From Aphanothece sacrum FPU1 (GTDB lineage Bacteria; Cyanobacteriota; Cyanobacteriia; Cyanobacteriales; Microcystaceae), in contig NZ_BDQK01000006.1 of assembly GCF_003864295.1 (NCBI RefSeq), forward strand, positions 154,567-218,566: 64,000 nucleotides of DNA. Direction: 5' to 3'. Positions 46,497 through 55,692 of this stretch are shown piece after piece. Within the stretch, counting starts at the first letter, position 1. Each line of letters begins with the position of its first letter. The translations under genes and the position numbers were made by a program. Under the pieces are notes generated by a model. That model ran no database searches. It was not told where the DNA came from and saw nothing but the letters and a program-made list of their open reading frames with translations.

Positions 46497-47402
46497 ATGA
46501 ATTTTTTAAATTCACCGAAGTTTGTTACCCGTAGTTTAATCGGTGCTGTGGGGTTAAGTGCGATCGCCTTTTTAGGGTTTGCAGAATCAGCTAGTGCGTT
46601 GACAGTTGTTAAAGGGTCTGATTATTGGAAAACTAAAAACGGTTCATTTTTCAATTTTAACGATGTTGTTGGTAATGTTGAATTTATTAGTCGTCCCCTT
46701 GGTCAGTGGACACCACCTGGCTCAAGCGAACCACTCAAGGATAGTAAAGGCGTAACACTCAATCTGAAGACAGATACCGTCGTCAGACGATTGGATGATA
46801 TAACCTTTAACACTGATGCTCAAGACGGCGAATATGGTGTAAGCAATGTTGAGGTTGTTGCCCTATCGTTGAAGAGTAAAAGTCCGGTACGTTATAAGGG
46901 GTCATTATTTAATATCTTCATTGATCTCAATACTAATAAACAATCAACAGGAACCATAAATATCAACGAAGATCGAACTTTCTTTAGTGATTTTACTGTC
47001 AATTTTCTTCCTAGTTTCCACCCTGTTTCAAAAGGAGCAGCAACTCTCTCTTGTGCTGACGTTTTTGGTACTGCTCCGTGTGATAACTTTTCTGTTGATT
47101 TACATGGCCGTAACGGAAAGTGGACGCGTCGTATCACAGAGAAAGTGATACAGACGGAAGGACCGAGTCAAGTGAGAGGAGTTGTTGGAGATATTAATGC
47201 CAATATTCATACAAATCTCTCCAAAACTCAAACAGATTTCTTTGTTATTGGTATTGTTGAACATGATGCTGGTGGTGCAGGACATCATACTGTCAGGACA
47301 GCCCCTGAACCTTTAACAATTTTGGGTTCTGCTACTGCTATGGGTTTCGGCACATTCTTCAAACGGAAATTAGGCAAGAAACGTCAACAAGACAAGGCAT
47401 AG
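46497..47402 (+). CDS. PEP-CTERM sorted protein (copy 2)
   Basis: Signal KFVTRSLIGAVGLSAIAFLGF and the sorting signal PEPLTILGSATAMGFG are near-identical to those of the gene at 44584, and the basic tail is identical. The mature region (residues 35-270) shares no visible similarity with copy 1: it carries a TLSCADVFGTAPCDNF cysteine pair and no recognised domain. The ribosome site AGGAG precedes the ATG. This looks like a body exchange between homologous ends. Surface localisation is inferred from the sorting signal. Confidence 0.8.
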   Translation: MNFLNSPKFVTRSLIGAVGLSAIAFLGFAESASALTVVKGSDYWKTKNGSFFNFNDVVGNVEFISRPLGQWTPPGSSEPLKDSKGVTLNLKTDTVVRRLDDITFNTDAQDGEYGVSNVEVVALSLKSKSPVRYKGSLFNIFIDLNTNKQSTGTININEDRTFFSDFTVNFLPSFHPVSKGAATLSCADVFGTAPCDNFSVDLHGRNGKWTRRITEKVIQTEGPSQVRGVVGDINANIHTNLSKTQTDFFVIGIVEHDAGGAGHHTVRTAPEPLTILGSATAMGFGTFFKRKLGKKRQQDKA

Positions 47403-47409
47403 ATTTCTC

Positions 47410-47444
47410 GTAGTTGGGTTGCGCTTTCGCTTAACCCAACCTAC
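47410..47444. terminator. Bidirectional hairpin after PEP-CTERM copy 2
   Basis: The same GTAGTTGGGTT / AACCCAACCTAC stem as at 45572, between convergent genes. It should limit readthrough into unbU from the PEP-CTERM promoter. Confidence 0.65.
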
Positions 47445-48106
47445 TCAATGTCATCAGGATTAATTCCCAATTCTTGCAGTTTCTCAGCTAAACGTTCTGC
47501 CCTTTGTTGTTGCTGTTCTGCTGTTTCTTCTGGGGTTAAAACTAACTTTCCTTCAGCAGTAAAAAAACGCAATTGGTCATTATCAATCCCTAAATATAGC
47601 CCTAACTGTTGACTCCATAACCATCCGTTTTCATTAGGTTCTATTGCTTGATATTGACCTGACATTAACTGAAATCCTTGAAATTCTAAACTTTCTGGCT
47701 CAAACCAAAAATAATCAGGGGTACGGAAAATATCTTGATAAATTTGTTTCTTTAATCCTTTATCAGTTTCTGCTGTACTTGTCGATAAAATTTCCACAAT
47801 CATATTAGGATATTTTCCCCCTTCTTCCCAAACTACCCAACTTTTACGAGGTTTCCTTTCTACATCTAAAACCACAAAAAAATCAGGGCCTCGAAAATGT
47901 TCAGATTTCCGTTGACGGGGACTGTAATAAATGGTCAAATTCCCAAAAGCATAGAAATCTTGACGATCTCGCCAACATAATTCTAACGATTGAATCAATA
48001 ACATCAATTGTCGCAAATGCAGTTCTGTTTCCATTGGCGGTTCATCACTCAGTAAGTCACTAGAAGGAAAGATCACATCCTCTGTTATCTCTTGAATTAA
48101 AGCCAT
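47441..48106 (-). CDS. Uma2 family putative endonuclease (duplication copy 2)
   Basis: Same domain as copy 1 with GPDFFVVLD and VEILSTSTAETD intact and the same C-terminal coil. I start it at MALIQEITED: its CAT (48104-48106) overlaps the unbU ATG (48105-48107) in CATG, making the two genes start back to back. The N-terminal third is more like typical family members than copy 1 (ELHLRQLMLLIQSLE), so copy 1 may have diverged or been converted. Function unknown. Confidence 0.8.
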   Translation of the reverse strand: MALIQEITEDVIFPSSDLLSDEPPMETELHLRQLMLLIQSLELCWRDRQDFYAFGNLTIYYSPRQRKSEHFRGPDFFVVLDVERKPRKSWVVWEEGGKYPNMIVEILSTSTAETDKGLKKQIYQDIFRTPDYFWFEPESLEFQGFQLMSGQYQAIEPNENGWLWSQQLGLYLGIDNDQLRFFTAEGKLVLTPEETAEQQQQRAERLAEKLQELGINPDDIE

Positions 48107-49064
48107 GACAATTACCCAATTGATTTCTACTTCCAATGTTACCCCAATTCCTCAAACTCAACCTTCGACAATAAACTATCGTCTTGCAGGGTTACGTCGT
48201 TTTGCGATCGCTATTACATTCCTCAATATATTAGGTCATACTTTCCTCGGTTTTGAGCAATCTTGGGCCCAACCTTTTGTGTCTTTAATTACTGCTTATA
48301 TCATGGAATTATTGTTAGAAACAGTTGAAGCTTTAAGTCAAGATAAACAACCTCGTTTCTTGGGAAATCTAACTACATTTATTGACTTTTTACTTCCTGC
48401 TCATATTACAGCATTAGCAGTGGCTATGCTTTTATATGCTAATGAGCGATTATTTCCTATTGCTTTTGCGACAGCAGTTGCTATTGCCTCTAAATATCTA
48501 TTTCGGGTTTCTATAGGTAATAAATTACGACATTTTTTCAATCCTTCAAATTTTGGAATTAGTGTAACTTTAATTCTATTTCCTTGGATAGGAATTGCTC
48601 CACCATATCAATTTACTGAGAATTTATATGGATGGGCAGATTGGATGTTTCCAGGAATTATTATATGTACAGGAACTTTTCTTAATGCTCGTTTTACTCA
48701 TAAATTACCATTAATTATGAGTTGGGTTGGCGGATTTTTTTTACAAGCAGTTATCAGAAGTTATTGGTTTGGAACTCCATTAGTTCCAGCCTTATTACCC
48801 ATGACAGGGGTTGCTTTTGTCCTCTTTACTTTCTATATGATAAGTGATCCAGGTACTACCCCAATTCAAGCTAAAAGTCAAGTCATTTTTGGTTTATCTG
48901 TTGGTGCTGCTTACGGAATTTTAATGCTGTTTCATGTAGTCTTTGGAATGTTTTTCGGACTCACATTAATCTGTCTAATTCGGGGTTTAATTTATTACTT
49001 AAATCCCTTGATTGAAAGATTAAAGTCTCATCTAAGTGAACGTCCTTTTATTACACAAATTTAA
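48105..49064 (+). CDS. unbU: UnbU: multispan membrane protein, enediyne cassette E5 type
   Basis: A 319-residue membrane protein with seven to eight hydrophobic spans after a hydrophilic start (residues 1-30). It resembles RnfD/NqrB-type and UnbU proteins: HFFNPSNFGISVTLILFPWIG (conserved HxxNPxNFG) and MISDPGTTPIQAKSQ are diagnostic blocks. In RnfD-like proteins the last segment carries a flavin site, so a redox role is possible here. It is third in the conserved enediyne cassette. It is followed after 44 bases by the PKS gene. Its start shares CATG with the divergent Uma2 gene, leaving no separate promoter space except inside that gene. Confidence 0.87.
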   Translation: MTITQLISTSNVTPIPQTQPSTINYRLAGLRRFAIAITFLNILGHTFLGFEQSWAQPFVSLITAYIMELLLETVEALSQDKQPRFLGNLTTFIDFLLPAHITALAVAMLLYANERLFPIAFATAVAIASKYLFRVSIGNKLRHFFNPSNFGISVTLILFPWIGIAPPYQFTENLYGWADWMFPGIIICTGTFLNARFTHKLPLIMSWVGGFFLQAVIRSYWFGTPLVPALLPMTGVAFVLFTFYMISDPGTTPIQAKSQVIFGLSVGAAYGILMLFHVVFGMFFGLTLICLIRGLIYYLNPLIERLKSHLSERPFITQI

Positions 49065-49072
49065 GTCACAAT

Positions 49073-49089
49073 GGTGGGCATTGCCCACC
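49073..49089. repeat. Hairpin repeat between unbU and pksE
   Basis: A perfect GGTGGGCATTGCCCACC palindrome inside the cassette operon. The pksE ribosome site AAGGAG (49095) follows it immediately, so hairpin formation may influence translation. Confidence 0.75.
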
Positions 49090-49108
49090 CTACTAAGGAG
49101 ATTAAACC

Positions 49109-52100
49109 ATGAATACTTGTCATCCTCAAATTGCTATTGTTGGTATGTCTTGCCAATATCCTGATGCTAAAAATCCTCAAGAATTATGGGAAAATGTTTT
49201 AGCAAAACGTCGTGCTTTTCGTCGCTTTCCTGATGAAAGATTATGTTTAGATGACTATTTTTCATCAGATAAATCTACCCCTGATGCTATCTATTCTAAA
49301 CAAGCAGCAGTTATAGAAGGATATGACTTTGATCGCATTGCTTTTCGGGTAGTTGGCAGTACCTTTAGAGCAGCAGATTTAGTCCATTGGTTAGCCTTAG
49401 ATATGGCATCTCAAGCATTAAATGATGCAGGATTTATCGAAGGTAAAAATTTACCAAATGAGACTACCGGAGTGTTATTAGGAAATACTTTAACCGGAGA
49501 ATTTTCGCGGGCTAATACATTACGTTTACGTTGGCCTTATGTCCGTCGCGTCGTTCAATCTCAATTAATTAATCAAGGATTTTCTCTCGAAGAAACTCAG
49601 ATATTTATTGATAAGTTAGAAATAAAATATAAAGAACCTTTTGAACCTATTGGAGAGGAATCTTTAGCAGGTAATTTATCTAATACAATTGCCGGAAGAA
49701 TCTGTAATCATTTTAACTTAAAAGGGGGCGGTTATACAATTGATGGTGCTTGTAGTTCTTCTTTATTAGCAGTAGCAAATGCTTGTAATCAGTTATTAAC
49801 AGGAGATCTAGATTTAGCTTTAGCTGGAGGGGTAGATTTAAGCATTGATCCCTTTGAATTAGTCGGATTTGCTAAAGCGAGTGCATTAGCAGAAAAAGAG
49901 ATGCGAGTTTATGATAAAAAATCTGCCGGTTTTATTCCTGGTGAGGGTTGCGGTTTTGTCGTATTAATGCGTTATGAAGATGCTTTAGAACAACAAAAAC
50001 GTATCTATGGTGTGATTCGAGGTTGGGGCATTTCTTCTGATGGTCATGGAGGGATGACAAGACCTGAAGTTGACGGACAATTATTGGCGGTAAAACGTGC
50101 TTATAGTCGTGCAGGTTTAGGAGTTAATACGGTTAGTTATTTTGAAGGACATGGTACAGGAACACCTGTAGGTGACGGGGTAGAATTACAAGTGCTTTCT
50201 CGTGCTATTAAAGAGACTATCAACCCTAACAATACAGTTTTTGAACCTGCTTATATTGGTTCAATTAAAGCTAATATTGGACATACTAAAGCTGCTGCTG
50301 GAATAGCAGGTTTAATTAAAGCAACAATGGCAGTTTATAGTCAAATTATTCCCCCAACAACAGGATGTGAAACTCCCCATGATCAATTAACTAAGAATAA
50401 CCCGGTTTTACAAGTCAATAACATCGGTAAGTTATGGCCTATTGATCGATGTTTACGTGCTGGGGTAAGTGCCATGGGTTTTGGCGGAATTAATACCTAT
50501 ATTGTCTTAGAAGGATTAGGAAATATTCGTCGTCAAAAGTTAACAGCCAAGGAACAAGACTTAATTACCAGTTATCAGGATGCTGAGTTACTTCTTTTTA
50601 CAGCAGAAACTAAAGATGAGTTAAGAACTAAACTTTCTCAATTATTAGAATTTAGTTATAAATTATCCTCTGCTGAGATAACAGATTTATCTGCCAAAGT
50701 CAATCAAAATATTGATTTTAATTTACAAATTCGTGCTGCGGTTATTGCCAATAAAGTAGATGAATTAACCAGTCAGTTACAAGAACTAATTTTGCTCATA
50801 GATGGAGAATTAAAAACTAATTTAAACACAGGTAATGTCTTTTTAAGAATCAAAAATAAAAGTCCTAAAATTGGCTTTTTATTTCCTGGACAATCTGCCC
50901 CTGTTTATGATCATGGTGGACTTTGGCAGGATCGCTTCTCTCAATTAAAGATGTTATATGAGACAGCACAACTACCAAATACGGAAGACAAAATATCAAC
51001 CAAAATTGCTCAGCCTGCTATTGTGACATCTACCATTGCTGGGTTAAAAATCTTAGAAACATTTGGCATTAAAGCCGATGTTGCTGTGGGTAATAGCTTA
51101 GGTGAATTATGCGCTTTATATTGGGCTGAAGTTTTTGATGAAACAGCTTTAATTCGTCTAGCTAAAGTACGGGGAAAAGCTATGGCAGAATTAGGTGATT
51201 CTACCGGAAAAATGGCGAGTCTTGGCACGGATGAAAATACAGTTAAAGGGTTATTAAATGGTCGTGTTGTCGTCATTGCCGGAATTAACTCACCTCAGCA
51301 AACTATTATATCTGGAGAAGATTTAGGGGTAAAATATGTTATAGAAAAAGCTGTCCAAAAAAACATCAAAACGGTTCTTTTACCTGTTTCCCATGCTTTC
51401 CATTCTCCTTTAGTTTCTCAAGCAGTTAAACCTTTGGCAGATTATCTCAAAAATGAACAATTATCTCCCGTACAAAAGCAAGTAATTTCTACCATCACGG
51501 GACAACTATTAACCCCAGAAAATGATCTGCGATCGCTATTAATACAACAGGTAACTTCTCCTGTACATTTTCTTGATGCTGTCTCTTTAGCCCAACAAGA
51601 TGTAGACTTATTTATTGAAGTAGGGCCAGGTCAAATTTTAGGTCGTATTGTCTCTAGTTTTTCTAAGGTTCCTGTAATCTCTTTAGATAGTGGTGGTGAC
51701 TCTCTGAAGGGGTTATTACAGGCAGTTGGTGCGGCTTTTGTTTTAGGAGTTAATATTAACCATAAGGCTTTATTTAAGGGACGGTTTACCAGATCATTTA
51801 ATCTTGATTGGAAACCCAAGTTTTTTGTTAACCCTTGTGAGTTAGCACCTGAAAATATGATTGATGAGGTTACAAAAAATAAGCAGGAAAAAATAACACA
51901 AAAAATAGTCCCTCACCTAGATAATAAAGAGGTTATAGACAACATTTCTGTAACAGAGAATAATGATGATTCTCCCTTGAACTGTCTACGTAAACTAATT
52001 TCAGAAAAAACAGAGTTACCCATTGCAACAATAGAAGAAGATCATCGTTTATTAGGTGATTTACATCTTAATTCTATTAGTGTAGGTCAATTAGTTGCTG

Positions 52101-55024
52101 AAGCGGCCCGTCGTTTAGGGTTATCTGCTCCAGTATCCCCCACAGACTACGCTAACGCAACAGTAGGAGATATTGCCCAAGCATTGACAGATTTATCGCA
52201 AACTAAGGACATAAAACCCAGAGAAACCCTTCCTCTTGGTATAGATTCCTGGATTCGTTCTTTTACTGTAGAATTCGTAGAATCTCCCTTAATAGCGTCC
52301 CTTCCTACCCCTAATAATAATGCTTCTCAATGGCGTATCATTACACCGATGGATTATGCTTTAAAGACACCTTTAGAAGCAGCATTGTCCAAATATGAGG
52401 GTAATGGGGTAGTAGTGTGTCTTCCTCCTAACCCCGATGAACAGATTATTGATAGTTTATTAGAAGGGGCCAAAATTGCAATTAATAACCCCAATAATTG
52501 CTTTATTTTAGTTCAACATGGAGGAGGTGCAGCATCTTTTGCAAGAACTCTTTATTTAGAGAATTCTCAGATTAAAACTTGTGTTATTGATGTTCCTTTT
52601 AATCATCCTAATAATATTAATTGGATCGTTACAGAAGCATTATTATTTGATGGTTATACTGAAATTTATTATGACCACAAAGGGATCAGGCGATCGCGTA
52701 TTTTGAAGTCTGTAGAGATGCAAACCCTTGCACCCCTACAAAAATCAAGAATTAATCTTTCCTCAAATGATGTTTTATGTGTTACGGGAGGAGGTAAAGG
52801 TATTGCTGCTGAATGCGCTTTATCTATTGCAAAAGAAACAGGAGTAAATCTTGTTTTATTAGGAAGATCTCGACCACAAAATGATGAAGAATTAAGTCAT
52901 AATTTAGTGCGTATGCAGTCACTTGGCATTAAAGTCATTTATGTTTCTGTCGATATCACTAATGCTGATCAAGTTAACAAATGTTTGACTGATATTCAAA
53001 AGGAGTTAGGAACAATAACTGCTGTAATTCATGGTGCAGGAATAAACAAGCCTAAATTAATACAAAACCTAGAAAAAGAAGACGTTTTAGAAACATTAGC
53101 CCCCAAAGTACAAGGATTAAAAAATGTGCTTGCTGCTATTAACTCTGATAGCTTAAAACACTTAATAACCTTTGGTTCTATTATTGCTGAAACGGGACTA
53201 CCTGGGGAAGCAGACTATGGTTTAGGGAATGAATGGTTAGGTCATTATGTAGCAGAATTTAAGGAAAAATATCCCCATTGTCACTGTCTTAATGTAGCAT
53301 GGTCTGTTTGGTCTGGGGTAGGCATGGGAGAAAAATTAGGACGTATTGATAGTTTAATGCAGCAAGGGATTACACCCATTCCCCCTGATCAGGGTATTGA
53401 TATATTACGTCGTTTGATAACTCAATCTTTTGATTCTACAACTGTGATAGTTTCAGGAAGATTTGGGGAACCACCTACCCTAAAAATAGAACCATTAGAA
53501 TTACCTTTCTTACGGTTTTTAGAACAGCAAAAAGTGTCTTATCCTGGAGTAGAATTAATTGTTGATGTTGAGTTATCTCTAGATAATGATCCTTACATCA
53601 AAGATCATGTTTACGAAGGAGAATATATCTTTCCTGGGGTGATGGGTTTAGAAGCAATGATGCAAGTTGCAACTTCTTTAATGCCCAATTTAGTTGATAA
53701 AATAACCATTGAATCTGTCAAATTTAATCGCCCCATTGTTGTCTCTGCTAATGAACCTTTAAAGATTCGTATTGCTGCTTTAATTTACCCGTCAGGAAAA
53801 GTAAAAACAGTGATCCGTAGTGAACAAACTGGGTTTACTGTAGATCATTTTACAACAATTATTAGTCAGGCAAGAAATAACAGTGAACTAGGAACAGTTA
53901 TCCCTATTCATAACATAGATAACCAACAAAATAATATTGATCCGCAACAACATTTATATGGTGAATTATTGTTTCATGGAGGACGTTTTCAAAGGATTAA
54001 ACATTATGAACATCTTACAGCAACAGAATGTATGGCAGAAATTGAAACCAAAACCAACCTAGAATGGTTTAGTCGCTATTTACCCCAGTCATTAATATTA
54101 GGTGATCCAGGGGCAAGAGATGCAGTAATTCATGCTTTACAAGCTTGTGTTCCCCATGCCACAATTTTGCCAATAGGTATCGAAAAGTTAAGCATTTATG
54201 AGGTTAATGCAACCCAAAATCAATTTGTCTCAGCCAAGGAAAGGCAACACTTTGATGATACTTTCATCTATGACTTAACCGTCTTTGATGCTGAAGGGAA
54301 TATACTAGAAGTTTGGCAAGGGTTAGAATTACAAATAATTAAACATAAAAACCCTGATGATCCTTGGATTTCTAACCTATTACCGCCCTATTTAGAGCGC
54401 AATATTAAGGCAGTTGTCCCTGATGCTAACCTAACTCTAATTATTGATCAAGATGCCACAGTGGAGCGTCGAGTAAGAAGCGATCGCAACCTTACGGTAA
54501 GGCAAAAGGCAAAAGGCAAAGGGCAAAAAGTCTATCGGAGGCTTGATGGTAAACCAGAAATCAACGGAGAGGCGATTTCTGTGTCCCATACAGGGGCGTT
54601 AACCCTAGTGGTCAAGGGTGGATGTGGCTGTGATGTGGAACCTGTTATAGAGCGTTCTGGGACAGTTTGGCACGATCTTTTAGGAACCCACAAATTAGCC
54701 TTAGCAGACATTATTGCTGCTTATAAACAAGAATCTCTAGATGTATCAGCGACCCGCATTTGGACAGCCAATGAGTGCTTAAAAAAAGCAGGAATGATGG
54801 TTGATACACCCTTAATGTTAATGAATCAAAAAGCTGTTTCTAAGCAAAAAAAATCCACATCTAAGGTCGTTTGGTTGACTGCTGGAGAAACAATTATTGC
54901 CACGTTCGTCGTTGCAGTAAAAGGGTTTGAAACACCGTTAGTTTTTGCCGTGTTAGTTAAGGAGGTGAAAGAACATGAACAAGTTTTAAAGGAGGTGCGA
55001 TCGCTTGATTATCAAGGTGTTTAA
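49109..55024 (+). CDS. pksE: Enediyne-type iterative PKS (KS-AT-ACP-KR-DH-PPTase)
   Basis: A 1971-residue protein. The KS (1-460) has the active Cys in DGACSSSLLAV (about 214), FEGHGTGTPVGD and SIKANIGHTKAAAG. The AT (about 575-880) has GNSLGEL, where GHSLGE is usual. The single ACP has DLHLNSISV with Ser989. The KR (about 1215-1430) has VTGGGKGIA and Tyr in ADYGLGNEW. The DH (from about 1490) has DHVYEGEYIFPG. The C-terminal PPTase has VSHTG, GCDVE and WTANECLKKAG, so it can self-activate its ACP. This is the enediyne PksE architecture; such PKSs make a C15-C16 polyene. A PUFA synthase is excluded by a single ACP and the neighbours. A repeat-derived lysine/glycine-rich insert precedes the PPTase. 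Confidence 0.93.
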   Translation: MNTCHPQIAIVGMSCQYPDAKNPQELWENVLAKRRAFRRFPDERLCLDDYFSSDKSTPDAIYSKQAAVIEGYDFDRIAFRVVGSTFRAADLVHWLALDMASQALNDAGFIEGKNLPNETTGVLLGNTLTGEFSRANTLRLRWPYVRRVVQSQLINQGFSLEETQIFIDKLEIKYKEPFEPIGEESLAGNLSNTIAGRICNHFNLKGGGYTIDGACSSSLLAVANACNQLLTGDLDLALAGGVDLSIDPFELVGFAKASALAEKEMRVYDKKSAGFIPGEGCGFVVLMRYEDALEQQKRIYGVIRGWGISSDGHGGMTRPEVDGQLLAVKRAYSRAGLGVNTVSYFEGHGTGTPVGDGVELQVLSRAIKETINPNNTVFEPAYIGSIKANIGHTKAAAGIAGLIKATMAVYSQIIPPTTGCETPHDQLTKNNPVLQVNNIGKLWPIDRCLRAGVSAMGFGGINTYIVLEGLGNIRRQKLTAKEQDLITSYQDAELLLFTAETKDELRTKLSQLLEFSYKLSSAEITDLSAKVNQNIDFNLQIRAAVIANKVDELTSQLQELILLIDGELKTNLNTGNVFLRIKNKSPKIGFLFPGQSAPVYDHGGLWQDRFSQLKMLYETAQLPNTEDKISTKIAQPAIVTSTIAGLKILETFGIKADVAVGNSLGELCALYWAEVFDETALIRLAKVRGKAMAELGDSTGKMASLGTDENTVKGLLNGRVVVIAGINSPQQTIISGEDLGVKYVIEKAVQKNIKTVLLPVSHAFHSPLVSQAVKPLADYLKNEQLSPVQKQVISTITGQLLTPENDLRSLLIQQVTSPVHFLDAVSLAQQDVDLFIEVGPGQILGRIVSSFSKVPVISLDSGGDSLKGLLQAVGAAFVLGVNINHKALFKGRFTRSFNLDWKPKFFVNPCELAPENMIDEVTKNKQEKITQKIVPHLDNKEVIDNISVTENNDDSPLNCLRKLISEKTELPIATIEEDHRLLGDLHLNSISVGQLVAEAARRLGLSAPVSPTDYANATVGDIAQALTDLSQTKDIKPRETLPLGIDSWIRSFTVEFVESPLIASLPTPNNNASQWRIITPMDYALKTPLEAALSKYEGNGVVVCLPPNPDEQIIDSLLEGAKIAINNPNNCFILVQHGGGAASFARTLYLENSQIKTCVIDVPFNHPNNINWIVTEALLFDGYTEIYYDHKGIRRSRILKSVEMQTLAPLQKSRINLSSNDVLCVTGGGKGIAAECALSIAKETGVNLVLLGRSRPQNDEELSHNLVRMQSLGIKVIYVSVDITNADQVNKCLTDIQKELGTITAVIHGAGINKPKLIQNLEKEDVLETLAPKVQGLKNVLAAINSDSLKHLITFGSIIAETGLPGEADYGLGNEWLGHYVAEFKEKYPHCHCLNVAWSVWSGVGMGEKLGRIDSLMQQGITPIPPDQGIDILRRLITQSFDSTTVIVSGRFGEPPTLKIEPLELPFLRFLEQQKVSYPGVELIVDVELSLDNDPYIKDHVYEGEYIFPGVMGLEAMMQVATSLMPNLVDKITIESVKFNRPIVVSANEPLKIRIAALIYPSGKVKTVIRSEQTGFTVDHFTTIISQARNNSELGTVIPIHNIDNQQNNIDPQQHLYGELLFHGGRFQRIKHYEHLTATECMAEIETKTNLEWFSRYLPQSLILGDPGARDAVIHALQACVPHATILPIGIEKLSIYEVNATQNQFVSAKERQHFDDTFIYDLTVFDAEGNILEVWQGLELQIIKHKNPDDPWISNLLPPYLERNIKAVVPDANLTLIIDQDATVERRVRSDRNLTVRQKAKGKGQKVYRRLDGKPEINGEAISVSHTGALTLVVKGGCGCDVEPVIERSGTVWHDLLGTHKLALADIIAAYKQESLDVSATRIWTANECLKKAGMMVDTPLMLMNQKAVSKQKKSTSKVVWLTAGETIIATFVVAVKGFETPLVFAVLVKEVKEHEQVLKEVRSLDYQGV
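54501..54530 (+). repeat. In-frame GGCAAAA heptamer-type repeat in pksE
   Basis: Four units (GGCAAAA, GGCAAAA, GGCAAAG, GGCAAAA) encode RQKAKGKGQK at the border of the PPTase domain. The unit matches the short tandem repeat class found throughout cyanobacterial intergenic DNA. Confidence 0.75.
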
Positions 55025-55126
55025 TTTTGTTTGTCATTTAACCAATAAACCGTTTAAATGCAAACATTACTACTACAATTTCTGCCAATTTTTCCCATAA
55101 ATTCTCTTACTAAGGAGCAATAAATC

Positions 55127-55681
55127 ATGACTACTACAACTAAAAGAAGCATCCAATCTAATCCTATTTCTAATGGATTACGTTCTCTTGTTTATTTGCT
55201 TAATGGACGTTGGCATAAACCAGCCATGCAAATCTTTATGGTGGTCATTGCCTTTCATTTATTAGAACATCTTGTTCAAGCTTATCAACTTTGGGGTTTA
55301 GGGTGGCCACGTCCCAAATGTTTAGGCTTATTGGGTTTAGGTTTTCCCTGGTTAATGAAATCTGAATGGTTACACTATGGACACGCCTTATTTATGTTAC
55401 TTGGCTTTGCTGTTTTTCGTCCTTCTTTTGTTGGTCGGGCCCGACTCTGGTGGGATATTGGTTTTGGGCTACAATTCTATCATCATTTTGAACACGCCCT
55501 ACTCTTAGGCCAAGCGATTATTCATGAAAACTTGTTTGATTCTCCTGTTCCCATTAGTATCGGTCAAATTTGGTTTCCTCGTTTAGAGTTACATCTTTTT
55601 TATAATTTCATGATTCTAGTTCCCATGTTGATTGCCATGTATTATCATCGTTTCCCTCCCTATCAATCAAAAAATGTTTAA
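55127..55681 (+). CDS. Histidine-rich membrane protein in enediyne cassette
   Basis: A 184-residue protein with four to five hydrophobic segments. Conserved-looking histidine clusters lie in VIAFHLLEHLVQ, WLHYGHALFM, LQFYHHFEHALL and the LELHLFYNF segment. This pattern recalls membrane di-iron enzymes (fatty acid desaturase or hydroxylase type), but the exact HxxxH/HxxHH spacing is not seen, so the family is uncertain. Located between pksE and the thioesterase, in the same orientation, with an AAGGAG ribosome site. A role in modifying the polyene is an inference from position. I recall no named family. Confidence 0.55.
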   Translation: MTTTTKRSIQSNPISNGLRSLVYLLNGRWHKPAMQIFMVVIAFHLLEHLVQAYQLWGLGWPRPKCLGLLGLGFPWLMKSEWLHYGHALFMLLGFAVFRPSFVGRARLWWDIGFGLQFYHHFEHALLLGQAIIHENLFDSPVPISIGQIWFPRLELHLFYNFMILVPMLIAMYYHRFPPYQSKNV

Positions 55682-55692
55682 CCCCAATGTAG

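Larger units (their letters stand above)
47304..48213. repeat. Tandem duplication unit 2
   Basis: The counterpart of 45466-46375, here continuous with the complete unbU. The end of the match coincides with the HIP1 octamer at 48204-48211. Confidence 0.9.

Noticed and set aside
49109..55024. PUFA synthase or heterocyst glycolipid synthase
   Set aside because: There is one ACP rather than several, KS-AT-ACP-KR-DH-PPTase order in one chain, and the enediyne cassette neighbours UnbV, UnbU and TEBC.
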